Below the pieces are notes generated by a model. It had not been told where the DNA came from. It saw nothing but the letters and a program-made list of their open reading frames with translations, and did not search any database. Positions 1 to 11,057 of a DNA stretch of 64,000 nucleotides are shown piece by piece (position 1 is the first letter of the stretch; the number at the start of each line of letters is the position of its first letter). The DNA is from Watersipora subatra (taxonomy: Eukaryota > Bryozoa > Gymnolaemata > Cheilostomatida > Watersiporidae), in the NCBI RefSeq assembly GCF_963576615.1, contig NC_088715.1, positions 25,576,763 to 25,640,762 on the forward strand, written 5' to 3'. The position numbers were made by a program, and so were the translations under genes.

Positions 1-91
1 CATGGCAGAATATACTTAATCTGTGAAATGAGCAACAATAAAATTTGTTTTCAAAAGTTTTCTTAGTGATTGTGCTAAAATTATAAGGGCT

Positions 92-98
92 CATCCCT

Positions 99-154
<56 letters not shown>

Positions 155-165
155 ACCACAGAGAC
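92..165 (-). tRNA. tRNA-Asn(GUU)-like, two-wobble variant
   Basis: Changes from consensus are C72 to T (G1-U72) and C11 to T (U11-G24). All stems still close and the anticodon is GTT. This is the first full box in the window. Confidence 0.72.
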
Positions 166-486
166 AAGATATCAGACTATTTAATCTGTGAAACGAGCAT
201 GACAACAAATCATTTGCTGGTTTTTAATACTATTTCTTTTAAAATTAAAAACAATCATCAATGGCGGAAATTCAACTACCAACTGTTCGGTTAGCAAACG
301 ATCGTGCTACCGACATGCGCCAAAAAGACGAGATGTCAGAATATATTTATTCTGTGAAATGAGCAATACTAAAATTTATTTTCAAGAGTTATCATAGTGA
401 CTGTGCCAAAATTATAAAGGCTCATCCCTGGGTGGGCTTGAACCACCAACCTTTCAGTTAACAGCCGAACGCACTATCCGATTGCG

Positions 487-1575
487 CCACAGAGACAAGA
501 TATCAGACTTTTTAATCTGTGAAACGAGCATGACAACAAATCATTTGCTGGTATTTAATACTATTTCCATTAAAATTAAAAACAATCGTCAATGCCAGAA
601 GTTCAACCACCAACTGTTCGGTTACCAAACGATCGTGCTACCGACATGTGCCAAAAAGACTGTCAGAATATATTTAATCGTTGAAACGAGCAATGCTAAA
701 AATTACTTTCAAGACTTACAATAGTGCATGTACGAAAATTATAAGGACTCGTCCCTGGGTGGGCTTGAACCACCAATCTTTCGGTTAACAGCCGAACGCG
801 CTAACTGATTGCACCACAGAGACAAGATATCAGACTATTTAATCTGTGAACCGAGCGTGACAACAAATCATTTGCTGGTTTTTAATACTATTTCTATTAA
901 AATTAAAAACAATCGTCAATGGCAGAAATTCAACTACCAACTGTTCGGTTAGCAAACGATCGTGCTACCGACAAGCGCCAAAAAATCGAGATGTCACAAT
1001 ATATTTAATCTGTGAAATGAGCAATACTAAAATTTATTTTCAAGACTTACAATAGTGCATGTACGAAAATTATAAGGACTCGTCCCTGGGTGGGCTTGAA
1101 CCACCAATCTTTCGGTTAACAGCCGAACGCGCTAACTGATTGCACCACAGAGACAAGATATCAGACTTTTTAATCTGTGAAACGAGCATGACAACAAATC
1201 ATTTGCTGGTATTTAATACTATTTCCATTAAAATTAAAAACAATCGTCAATGCCAGAAGTTCAACCACCAACTGTTCGGTTACCAAACGATCGTGCTACC
1301 GACATGTGCCAAAAAGACTGTCAGAATATATTTAATCGTTGAAACGAGCAATGCTAAAAATTACTTTCAAGACTTACAATAGTGCATGTACGAAAATTAT
1401 AAGGACTCGTCCCTGGGTGGGCTTGAACCACCAATCTTTCGGTTAACAGCCGAACGCGCTAACTGATTGCACCACAGAGACAAGATATCAGACTATTTAA
1501 TCTGTGAACCGAGCGTGACAACAAATCATTTGCTGGTTTTTAATACTATTTCTATTAAAATTAAAAACAATCGTC
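487..1575. repeat. 658-base dimer duplication near the left end
   Basis: The sequence from about 487 to 917 recurs from about 1,145 to 1,575 at +658. This is two units of the shorter kind (331 + 327). The later copy has a few changes, such as CAATAGCAG and CCAGCTG against CAATGGCAG and CCAACTG. The counterpart region near 5,760-6,600 has the segment once. Confidence 0.8.
587..660 (-). pseudogene. B2 box: decayed tRNA-Asn relic
   Basis: Half-unit B counterpart of the tRNA box. The minus strand starts GTCTTTTTGGC, so a five-T run falls in the acceptor stem. D-stem and anticodon-stem pairing is broken and the B box is degraded. This subtype is often followed by TGTCAG directly, which gives the 327-base units. 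Confidence 0.75.
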
Positions 1576-2067
1576 AATAGCAGAAATTCAACTACCAGCT
1601 GTTCGATTAGCAAACGATCGTGCTACCGACATGCGCCAAAAAGACGAGATGTCAGAATATATTTAATCGCTGAAACGAGCAACGCTAAAAATTATTTTCA
1701 AGACTTACAATAGTGCATGTACCAAAATTATAAGGACTCGTCCCTGGGTGGGCTTGAACCACCAACCTTTCGATTAACAGCCGAACGCACTAACCGATTG
1801 GACCACAGAGACAAGATATCCGACTATTTAATCTGTGAAACGAGCATGACAACAAGACATTTGCTGGTTTTAAATACTATTTCTATTAAAATTAAAAACA
1901 ATCATCGATTCCAGAATTTCATCCACCAACTGTTCGGTCACCAACCGAACGTGCTACCGCCATGCACCCCAAAGATAACATGGCAGAATACCTAATCTGT
2001 TAAACGAGCATGACAAAGTTTTAATTTCAAGAGTTATAATACTGAGTGTGCCAAAATTATTAGGGCT

Positions 2068-2141
2068 CGTCACTGGGTGTGCTTGAACCACCAACTTTTC
2101 GATTAACAGCCGAATGCATTAACCGATTTAGTGACAGAGAC
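2068..2141 (-). pseudogene. A' box: tRNA-Asn relic with lost D arm
   Basis: Minus-strand reading keeps the acceptor 5' strand GTCTCTG, loop CTGTTAA and B-box core GGTTCAAGC. The A-box region, however, reads TCACTAAATCGG and the 3' D strand is AATGC, so the D stem cannot form. The inner T-stem pair is also lost. Its flank has the distinctive CATCATATCAGACGATTG. This class recurs throughout, usually next to B4 boxes. Confidence 0.8.
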
Positions 2142-2398
2142 ATCATATCAGACGATTGAATCTGTGAAACGAGCATGACAACAAATCATGTGCTGGTTTT
2201 TAATACTGCTTCTATTAAAATTAAAAACAATCGTCAATGGCGGAAATTCAACTACCAACTGTTCGGTTAACAAACGATCGTGCTACCGACATGCGCCAAA
2301 AAGACGAGATGTCAGAATATATTTATTCTGTGAAATGAGCAACAATAAAATTTATTTTCAAGAGTAATCATAGTGACTGTGCCAAAATTATAAGGGCT

Positions 2399-2405
2399 CA
2401 TCCCT

Positions 2406-2466
<61 letters not shown>

Positions 2467-2472
2467 AGAGAC
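2399..2472 (-). tRNA. tRNA-Asn(GUU)-like, G1-U72 wobble variant
   Basis: Matches the consensus box except for C72 to T, which turns the first acceptor pair into G-U. Anticodon GTT and both internal promoter boxes are intact. The change removes the CpG formed by C72 and the discriminator G. Confidence 0.78.
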
Positions 2473-2562
2473 AAGATATCAAACTATTTAATCTGTGAAA
2501 CGAGCATGACAACAAATCATTTGCTGGTTTTTAATACTATTTCTTTTAAAATTAAAAACAAT

Positions 2563-2636
2563 CATCAATGGCGGAAATTCAACTACCAACTGTTCGGTTA
2601 GCAAACGATCGTGCTACCGACATGCGCCAAAAAGAC
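2563..2636 (-). pseudogene. B1 box: decayed tRNA-Asn relic
   Basis: Aligns gap-free over 74 bases with the A box 164 bases to its left, at 51 of 74 positions by my count. Conserved patches are the 5' end GTCT, the A-box start TGGCGCAT, the anticodon 3' arm TAACCGAA and AGTTGGT. The anticodon 5' stem and the B box are lost. Confidence 0.8.
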
Positions 2637-2763
2637 GAGATGTCAGAATATATTTATTCTGTGAAATGAGCAATACTAAAATTTATTTTCAAGAGTTATC
2701 ATAGTGACTGTGCCAAAATTATAAGGGCTCATCCCTGGGTGGGCTTGAACCACCAACCTTTCA

Positions 2764-2797
<34 letters not shown>

Positions 2798-3412
2798 AGA
2801 GACAAGATATCTGAGTTTTTAATCTGTGAAACGAGCATGACAACAAATCATTTGCTGGTATTTAATACTATTTCCATTAAAATTAAAAACAATCGTCAAT
2901 GCCAGAAGTTCAACCACCAACTGTTCGGTTACCAAACGATCGTGCTACCGACATGTGCCAAAAAGACTGTCAGAATATATTTAATCGTTGAAACGAGCAA
3001 TGCTAAAAATTATTTTCAAGACTTACAATAGTGCATGTACGAAAATTATAAGGACTCGTCCCTGGGTGGGCTTGAACCACCAATCTTTCGGTTAACAGCC
3101 GAACGCACTAACCGATTGCGCCACAGAGACAAGATATCAGACTATTTAATCTGTGAAACGAGCATGACAACAAATCATTTGCTGGTTTTTAATACTATTT
3201 CTATTAAAATTAAAAACAATCGTCAATGCCAGAAGTTCAACTACCAACTGTTCGGTTACCAAACGATCGTGCTACCGACATGTGCCAAAAAGACTGTCAG
3301 AATATATTTAATCGTGTAAACGAGCAATGCTAAAAATTATTTTCAAGACTTACAATAGTGCATGTACGAAAATTATAAGGACTCGTCCCTGGGTGGGCTT
3401 GAACCACCAATA

Positions 3413-3446
<34 letters not shown>

Positions 3447-3714
3447 ACCACAGAGACAAGATATCAGACTATTTAATCTGTGAAACGAGCGTGACAACAA
3501 ATCATTTGCTGGTTTTTAATACTATTTCTATTAAAATTAAAAACAATCGTCAATGGCAGAAATTCAACTACCAACTGTTCGGTTAGCAAACGATCGTGCT
3601 ACCGACAAGCGCCAAAAAAACGAGATGTCAGAATATATTTAATCTGTGAAATGAGCAATACTAGAAATTATTTTCAAGAGTTATCATAGTGACTGTGCCA
3701 AAATTATAAGTGCT

Positions 3715-3721
3715 CGTCCCT

Positions 3722-3753
<32 letters not shown>

Positions 3754-3788
3754 TAGCCGAACGCGCTAACCGATTGCGCCACAGAGAC
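3715..3788 (-). tRNA. tRNA-Asn-like box with anticodon AUU
   Basis: The plus-strand run GGTTAATAGCCG reads as loop CTATTAA on the minus strand, so the anticodon is ATT rather than GTT. The rest of the box is consensus with all stems paired. It would still read an asparagine codon, but an A34 tRNA-Asn is unusual; probably a neutral change in a satellite copy. Confidence 0.65.
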
Positions 3789-4377
3789 AAGATATCAGAC
3801 TATTTAGTCTGTGAAACGAGCATGACAACAAAGCATTTGCTGCTTTTTTAATACTGCTTCTATTAAAATTAAAAACAATTGTCAATGCCAGAAGTTCAAC
3901 CACCAACTGTTCGGTTACCAAACGATCGTGCTACCGACATGTGCCAAAAAGACGAAATGTCAGAATATATTTAATCGCTGAAACGAGCAACGTTAAAAAT
4001 TATTTTCAAGACTTACAATAGTGCATGTACCAAAATTATAAGGACTCATCCCTGGGTGGGCTTGAACCACCAACCTTTCGATTAACAGCCGAACGCACTA
4101 ACCGATTGCACCACAGAGACAAGATATCAGACTATTTAATCTGTGAAACGAGCATGACAACAAGACATTTGCTGGTTTTTAATACTATTTCCATTAAAAT
4201 TGAAAACAATCGTCATTGCCAGAAGTTCAACCACCAACTGTTCGGTTACCAAACGATCGTGCTACCGACATGTGCCAAAAAGACGACATGTCAGAATATA
4301 TTTAATCGTTGAAACGAGCAATGCTAAAAATTATTTTCAAGACTTACAATAGTGCATGTACCAAAATTATAAGGACT

Positions 4378-4451
4378 CGTCCCTGGGTGGGCTTGAACCA
4401 CCAACCTTTCGATTAACAGCCGAACGCACTAACCGATTGCACCACAGAGAC
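4378..4451 (-). tRNA. tRNA-Asn(GUU)-like, anticodon-stem wobble variant
   Basis: C39 to T gives a G31-U39 pair next to the anticodon loop, and the D stem has the C11/C23 to T pair of changes. All arms still close, with anticodon GTT. Boxes reading TTTCGATTAACAG on the plus strand are this class and are common, for example at 9663, 22543, 36080, 48956 and 58529. Confidence 0.68.
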
Positions 4452-4541
4452 AAGATATCAGACTATTTAATCTGTGAAACGAGCATGACAACAAGACATT
4501 TGCTGGTTTTAAATACTATTTCTATTAAAATTAAAAACAAT

Positions 4542-4615
4542 CATCGATTCCAGAATTTCAACCACCAACTGTTCGGTCACCAACCGAACGTGCTACCGCC
4601 ATGCACCCCAAAGAT
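4542..4615 (-). pseudogene. B4 box: relic with Thr-type anticodon loop
   Basis: The anticodon arm pairs fully (TTCGG with CCGAA) around loop TTGGTGA, giving a GGT triplet. The D stem GTGC pairs with GCAC. The T stem does not form and the B-box C56 is G. The subtype is followed by AACATGGCAGAATACC and usually precedes an A' box. Confidence 0.72.
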
Positions 4616-4706
4616 AACATGGCAGAATACCTAATCTGTTAAACGAGCATGACAAAGTTTTAATTTCAAGAGTTATAATACTGAGTGTGCCAAAATTATT
4701 AGGGCT

Positions 4707-4780
4707 CGTCCCTGGGTGTGCTTGAACCACCAACTTTTCGATTAACAGCCGAATGCATTAACCGATTTAGTGACAGAGAC
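4707..4780 (-). pseudogene. A' box: tRNA-Asn relic with lost D arm
   Basis: Same class as at 2068 but with the acceptor 3' strand consensus (CGTCCCTG on the plus strand). It is followed by a spacer with a run of six T on the plus strand rather than the usual A' flank. Confidence 0.78.
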
Positions 4781-5036
4781 ATCATATCAGACTATTTAGT
4801 CTGTGAAACGAGCATGACAACAAAGCATTTGCTGCTTTTTTAATACTGCTTCTATTAAAATTAAAAACAATTGTCAATGCCAGAATTTCAACCACCAACT
4901 GTTCGGTCACCAACCGAACGTGCTACCGCCATGCACCCCAAAGATAACATGGCAGAATACCTAATCTGTTAAACGAGCATGACAAAGTTTTAATTTCAAG
5001 AGTTATAATACTGAGTGTGCCAAAATTATTAGGGCT

Positions 5037-5110
5037 CGTCCCTGGGTGTGCTTGAACCACCAACTTTTCGATTAACAGCCGAATGCATTAACCGATTTAG
5101 TGACAGAGAC
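5037..5110 (-). pseudogene. A' box: tRNA-Asn relic with lost D arm
   Basis: Near-identical to the A' box 330 bases earlier, from a single-unit duplication. Confidence 0.78.
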
Positions 5111-5368
5111 ATCATATCAGACTATTTAGTCTGTGAAACGAGCATGACAACAAAGCACTTGCTGCTTTTTTAATACTGCTTCTATTAAAATTAAAAACAA
5201 TTGTCAATGCCAGAAGTTCAACCACCAACTGTTCGGTTACCAACCGAACGTGCTACCGCCATGCACCACAAAAATAACATGGCAGAATATACTTAATCTG
5301 TGAAATGAGCAACAATAAAATTTGTTTTCAAAAGTTTTCTTAGTGATTGTGCTAAAATTATAAGGGCT

Positions 5369-5375
5369 CATCCCT

Positions 5376-5431
<56 letters not shown>

Positions 5432-5442
5432 ACCACAGAGAC
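5369..5442 (-). tRNA. tRNA-Asn(GUU)-like, two-wobble variant
   Basis: Same box as at 92, 5,277 bases (16 units) further on. Confidence 0.72.
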
Positions 5443-6391
5443 AAGATATCAGACTATTTAATCTGTGAAACGAGCATGACAACAAATCATTTGCTGGTTT
5501 TTAATACTATTTCTTTTAAAATTAAAAACAATCATCAATGGCGGAAATTCAACTACCAACTGTTCGGTTAGCAAACGATCGTGCTACCGACATGCGCCAA
5601 AAAGACGAGATGTCAGAATATATTTATTCTGTGAAATGAGCAATACTAAAATTTATTTTCAAGAGTTATCATAGTGACTGTGCCAAAATTATAAGGGCTC
5701 ATCCCTGGGTGGGCTTGAACCACCAACCTTTCAGTTAACAGCCGAACGCACTAACCGATTGCGCCACAGAGACAAGATATCAGACTTTTTAATCTGTGAA
5801 ACGAGCATGACAACAAATCATTTGCTGGTATTTAATACTATTTCCATTAAAATTAAAAACAATCGTCAATGCCAGAAGTTCAACCACCAACTGTTCGGTT
5901 ACCAAACGATCGTGCTACCGACATGTGCCAAAAAGACTGTCAGAATATATTTAATCGTTGAAACGAGCAATGCTAAAAATTACTTTCAAGACTTACAATA
6001 GTGCATGTACGAAAATTATAAGGACTCGTCCCTGGGTGGGCTTGAACCACCAATCTTTCGGTTAACAGCCGAACGCGCTAACTGATTGCACCACAGAGAC
6101 AAGATATCAGACTATTTAATCTGTGAAACGAGCGTGACAACAAATCATTTGCTGGTTTTTAATACTATTTCTATTAAAATTAAAAACAATCGTCAATGGC
6201 AGAAATTCAACTACCAACTGTTCGGTTAGCAAACGATCGTGCTACCGACAAGCGCCAAAAAATCGAGATGTCACAATATATTTAATCTGTGAAATGAGCA
6301 ATACTAAAATTTATTTTCAAGAGTTATCATAGTGACTGTGCCAAAATTATAAGTGCTCGTCCCTGGGTGGGCTTGAACCACCAACCTTTCA

Positions 6392-6425
<34 letters not shown>

Positions 6426-6688
6426 AGAGACAAGATATCAGACTATTTAATCTGTGAAACGAGCATGACAACAAAGCATTTGCTAGTTTATAATACTATT
6501 TCCATTAAAATTAAAAACAATCGTCAATGCCAGAAGTTTAACCACCAACTGTTCGGTTACCAAACGATCGTGCTACCGACATGTGCCAAAAAGACGACAT
6601 GTCAGAATATATTTAATCGCTGAAACGAGCATCGCCAAAAATTATTTTCAAGACTTACAATAGTGCATGTACCAAAATTATAAGGGTT

Positions 6689-6762
6689 CGTCCCTGGGTG
6701 GGCTTGAACCACCAATCTTTCGGTTAACAGCCGAACACGCTAACCGATTGCGCCACAGAGAC
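6689..6762 (-). tRNA. tRNA-Asn(GUU)-like, G10-U25 wobble variant
   Basis: C25 to T makes the outer D-stem pair G-U, and the variable loop is AGATT. The rest is consensus with anticodon GTT. Confidence 0.7.
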
Positions 6763-7026
6763 AAGATATCAGACTATTTAATCTGTGAAACGAGCGTGAG
6801 AACAAATCATTTGCTGGTTTTTAATACTATTTCTATTAAAATTAAAAACAATCGTCAATGGCAGAAATTCAACTACCAACTGTTCGGTTAGCAAACGATC
6901 GTGCTACCGACAAGCGCCAAAAAAACGAGATGTCAGAATATATTTAATCTGTGAAATGAGCAACACTAAAATTTATTTTCAAGAGTTATCATAGTGACTG
7001 TGCCAAAATTATAAGTTCTCGTCCCT

Positions 7027-7071
<45 letters not shown>

Positions 7072-8010
7072 AAACCGATTGCACCACAGAGACAAGATAT
7101 CAGACTATTTAATCTGTGAAACGAGCATGACAACAAAGCATTTGCTAGTTTTTAATACTATTTCCATTTAAATTAAAAACAATCGTCAATGCCAGAAGTT
7201 CAACCACCAACTGTTCGGTTACCAAACGATCGTGCTACCGACATGTGCCAAAAAGACGAAATGTCAGAATATATTTAATCGCTGAAACGAGCAACGCTAA
7301 AAATTACTTTCAAGACTTACAATAGTGCATGTACCAAAATTATAAGGACTCATCCCTGGGTGGGCTTGAACCACCAACCTTTCGATTAACAGCCGAACGC
7401 ACTAACCGATTGCACCACAGAGACAAGATATCAGACTATTTAATCTGTGAAACGAGCATGACAACAAGACATTTGCTGGTTTTTAATACTATTTCCATTA
7501 AAATTAAAAACAATCGTCAATGCCAGAAGTTCAACCACCAACTGTTCGGTCACCAACCGAACGTGCTACCGCCATGCACCCCAAAGATAACATGGCAGAA
7601 TACCTAATCTGTTAAACGAGCATGAAAAAGTTTTATTTTCAAGAGTTATAATACTGAGTGTGCCAAAATTATTAGGGCTCGTCCTTGGGTGTGCTTGAAC
7701 CACCAACTTTTCGATTAACAGCCGAATGCATTAACCGATTTAGTGACAGAGACATCATATCAGACGATTGAATCTGTGAAACGAGCATGACAACAAATCA
7801 TGTGCTGGTTGTTAATACTGCTTCTATTAAAATTAAAAACAATCGTTAATGGCGGAAATTCAACTACCAACTGTTCGGTTAGCAAACGATCGTGCTACCG
7901 ACATGCGCCAAAAAAACGGGATGTCAGAATATATTTATTCTGTGAAATGAGCAATACTAAAATTTATTTTCAAGAGTTATCATAGTGACTGTGCCAAAAT
8001 TATAAGGGCT

Positions 8011-8017
8011 CATCCCT

Positions 8018-8073
<56 letters not shown>

Positions 8074-8084
8074 ACCACAGAGAC
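8011..8084 (-). tRNA. tRNA-Asn(GUU)-like, two-wobble variant
   Basis: Same two wobble changes as at 92. The B half that follows carries the rare AAACGTCAATG start. Confidence 0.72.
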
Positions 8085-8365
8085 AAGATATCAGACTATT
8101 TAATCTGTGAAATGAGCATGACAACAAATCATTTGCTGGTTTTTAATACTATTTCCATTAAAATTAAAAACAAACGTCAATGCCAGAAGTTCAACCACCA
8201 ACTGTTCGGTTACCAAACGATCGTGCTACCGACATGTGCCAAAAAGACTGTCAGAATATATTTAATCGTTGAAACGAGCAATGCTAAAAATTATTTTCAA
8301 GACTTACAATAGTGCATGTACGAAAATTATAAGGACTCGTCCCTGGGTGGGCTTGAACCAACAAT

Positions 8366-8402
<37 letters not shown>

Positions 8403-8685
8403 GACAGAGACAAGATATCAGACTATTTAATCTGTGAAACGAGCATGACAACAAAGCATTTCCTAGTTTTTAATACTATTTCCATTAAAATTAAAAACAA
8501 TTGTCAATGGCAGAAATTCAACTACCAACTGTTCGGTTAGCAAACGATCGTGCTACCGACAAGCGCCAAAAAAACGAGATGTCAGAATATATTTAATCGT
8601 TGAAACGAGCAATGCTAAAAATTATTTTCAAGACTTACAATAGTGCATGTACCAAAATTATAAGGGCTCGTCCCTGGGTGGGCTA

Positions 8686-8718
<33 letters not shown>

Positions 8719-9164
8719 ACTAACCGATTGCACCACAGAGACAACATATCAGACTATTTAACCTGTGAAACGAGCATGACAACAAATCATTTGCTGCTTT
8801 TTTAATACTGCTTCTATTAAAATTAAAGACAATTGTCAATGCCAGAAGTTCAACCACCAACTGTTCGGTTACCAAACGATCGTGCTACCGACATGTGCCA
8901 AAAAGACGACATGTCAGAATATATTTAATCGTTGAAACGAGCAATGCTAAAAATTATTTTCAAGACTTACAATAGTGCATGTACTAAAATTATAAGGGGT
9001 CGTCCCTGGGTGGGCTTGAACCATCAACCTTTCGGTTAACAGCCGAACGCGCTCACCGATTGCACCACAGAGACAAGATATCAGACTATTTAATCTGTGA
9101 AACGAGCATGACAACAAAGCATTTGCTAGTTTTTAATACTATTTCCATTAAAATTAAAAACAAT

Positions 9165-9238
9165 TGTCAATGCCAGAAGTTCAACCACCAACTGTTCGGT
9201 TACCAACCGAACGTGCTACCGCCATGCACCACAAAAAT
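9165..9238 (-). pseudogene. B3 box: relic with Thr-type anticodon loop
   Basis: Same repaired-looking D and anticodon arms as B4, with loop TTGGTAA and triplet GGT. The T arm and most inner acceptor pairs are lost. Similar boxes start at 10817 and 16431 and at many later positions. Confidence 0.72.
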
Positions 9239-9331
9239 AACATGGCAGAATATATTTAATCTGTGAAATGAGCAACAATAAAATTTGTTTTCAAGAGTTT
9301 TCTTAGTGATTGTGCCAAAATTATAAGGGCT

Positions 9332-9338
9332 CATCCCT

Positions 9339-9379
<41 letters not shown>

Positions 9380-9405
9380 ACGCTAACCGAATGCACCACA
9401 GAGAC
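9332..9405 (-). tRNA. tRNA-Asn(GUU)-like, position-15 variant
   Basis: Carries C72, C11 and C25 all to T (three G-U pairs) plus A15 to T in the D loop, so the A box reads TGGTGCATTCGG. Anticodon GTT is kept. The class recurs, for example at 12302, 13295, 17916, 18909, 22212, 29148 and 32777. Confidence 0.6.
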
Positions 9406-9991
9406 AAGATATCAAACTATTTAATCTGTGAAAGGAGCATGACAACAAATCATTTGCTGGTTTTTAATACTGCTTCTATTAAAATTAAAAACAATCGTCA
9501 ATAGCAGAAATTCAACTACCAGCTGTTCGGTTAGCAAACGATCGTGCTACCGACATGCGCCAAAAAGACGAGATGTCAGAATATATTTAATCGCTGAAAC
9601 GAGCAACGCTAAAAATTATTTTTAAGACTTACAATATTGCATGTACCAAAATTATAAGGACTCGTCCCTGGGTGGGCTTGAACCACCAACCTTTCGATTA
9701 ACAGCCGAACGCACTAACCGATTGCACCACAGAGACAAGATATCAGACTATTTAATCTGTGAAACGAGCATGACAACAAGACATTTGCTGGTTTTAAATA
9801 CTATTTCTATTAAAATTAAAAACAATCATCGATTCCAGAATTTCAACCACCAACTGTTCGGTCACCAACCGAACGTGCTACCGCCATGCACCACAAAGAT
9901 AACGTGGCAGAATACCTAATCTGTTAAACGAGCATGACAAAGTTTTAATTTCAAGAGTTATAATACTGAGTGTGCCAAAATTATTAGGGCT

Positions 9992-10064
9992 CGTCACTGG
10001 GTGTGTTGAACCACCAACTTTTCGATTAACAGCCGAATGCATTAACCGATTTAGTGACAGAGAC
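9992..10064 (-). pseudogene. A' box with a one-base deletion
   Basis: Reads GTGTGTTGAACC on the plus strand where other A' boxes read GTGTGCTTGAACC, so it is 73 bases long. The lost base falls in the T arm. This is the only A' box in which I noticed a length change. Confidence 0.75.
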
Positions 10065-10328
10065 ATCATATCAGACGATTGAATCTGTGAAACGAGCATG
10101 AGAACAAATCATGTGCTGGTTTTTAATACTGCTTCTATTAAAATTAAAAACAATCGTTAATGGCGGAAATTCAACTACCAACTGTTCGGTTAGCAAACGA
10201 TCGTGCTACCGACAAGCGCCAAAAAAACGAGATGTCAGAATATATTTAATCTGTGAAATGAGCAATACTAGAATTTATTTTCAAGAGTTATCATAGTGAC
10301 TGTGCCAAAATTATAAGTGCTCGTCCCT

Positions 10329-10368
<40 letters not shown>

Positions 10369-10669
10369 TGCGCTAACCGATTGCGCGACAGAGACAAGAT
10401 ATCAGACTATTTAATCTGTGAAACGAGCATGACAACAAAGCATTTGCTAGTTTTTAATACTATTTCCATTAAAATTAAAAACAATTGTCAATGGCAGAAA
10501 TTCAACTACCAACTGTTCGGTTAGCTAACGATCGTGCTACCGACAAGCGCCAAAAAAACGAGATGTCAGAATATATTTAATCGTTGAAACGAGCAATGCT
10601 AAAAATTATTTTCAAGACCTACAATAGTGCATGTACCAAAATTATAAGGGCTCGTCCCTGGGTGGGCTA

Positions 10670-10715
<46 letters not shown>

Positions 10716-10983
10716 ACCACAGAGACAAGATATCAGACTATTTAACCTGTGAAACGAGCATGACAACAAAGCATTTGCTAGTTTTTAATACTATTTCCAT
10801 TAAAATTAAAAACAATTGTCAATGCCAGAAGTTCAACCACCAACTGTTCGGTTACCAACCGAACGTGCTACCGCCATTCACCACAAAAATAACATGGCAG
10901 AATATATTTAATCTGTGAAATGAGCAACAATAAAATTTGTTTTCAAGAGTTTTCTTAGTGATTGTGCCAAAATTATAAGGACT

Positions 10984-11057
10984 CGTCCCTGGGTGGGCTT
11001 GAACCACCAACCTTTCGATTAACAGCCGAATGCATTAACCGATTTAGTGACAGAGAC
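10984..11057 (-). pseudogene. hybrid A / A' tRNA box
   Basis: The acceptor 3' strand, T arm and part of the anticodon arm are of the ordinary A class, while the remainder, with TTTAGTGACAGAGACATC on the plus strand, is A' class. It looks like the product of an exchange inside the tRNA box. A partner is at 16,590 in the next 17-unit block. Confidence 0.72.

Larger units (their letters stand above)
4550..5210. repeat. single-unit (330-base) duplication with A' boxes
   Basis: The A' tRNA box at 4707-4780 and its flanks recur 330 bases later at 5037-5110, including the odd spacer reading TTGCTGCTTTTTTAATACTG. Differences are few, such as AAAGCATTTG against AAAGCACTTG. Confidence 0.8.

Noticed and set aside
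1717-1995. Short plus-strand protein-coding genes (61 to 95 codons) repeated across the window
   Set aside because: They are antisense readings of the tRNA-Asn box and its spacer. Frames open and close with single-base changes between units, and many begin at TTG rather than ATG. No domain, signal peptide or codon pattern supports a protein.
2563-2636. B boxes as working tRNA genes of another identity
   Set aside because: The T arm and B box are destroyed, acceptor pairing is incomplete, and B1/B2 contain a five-T run in the acceptor stem.
9878-10099. A 73-codon open frame on the minus strand
   Set aside because: It exists only because this unit's A' box has a one-base deletion that joins frames; no sister unit has it, and it runs through the tRNA relic.
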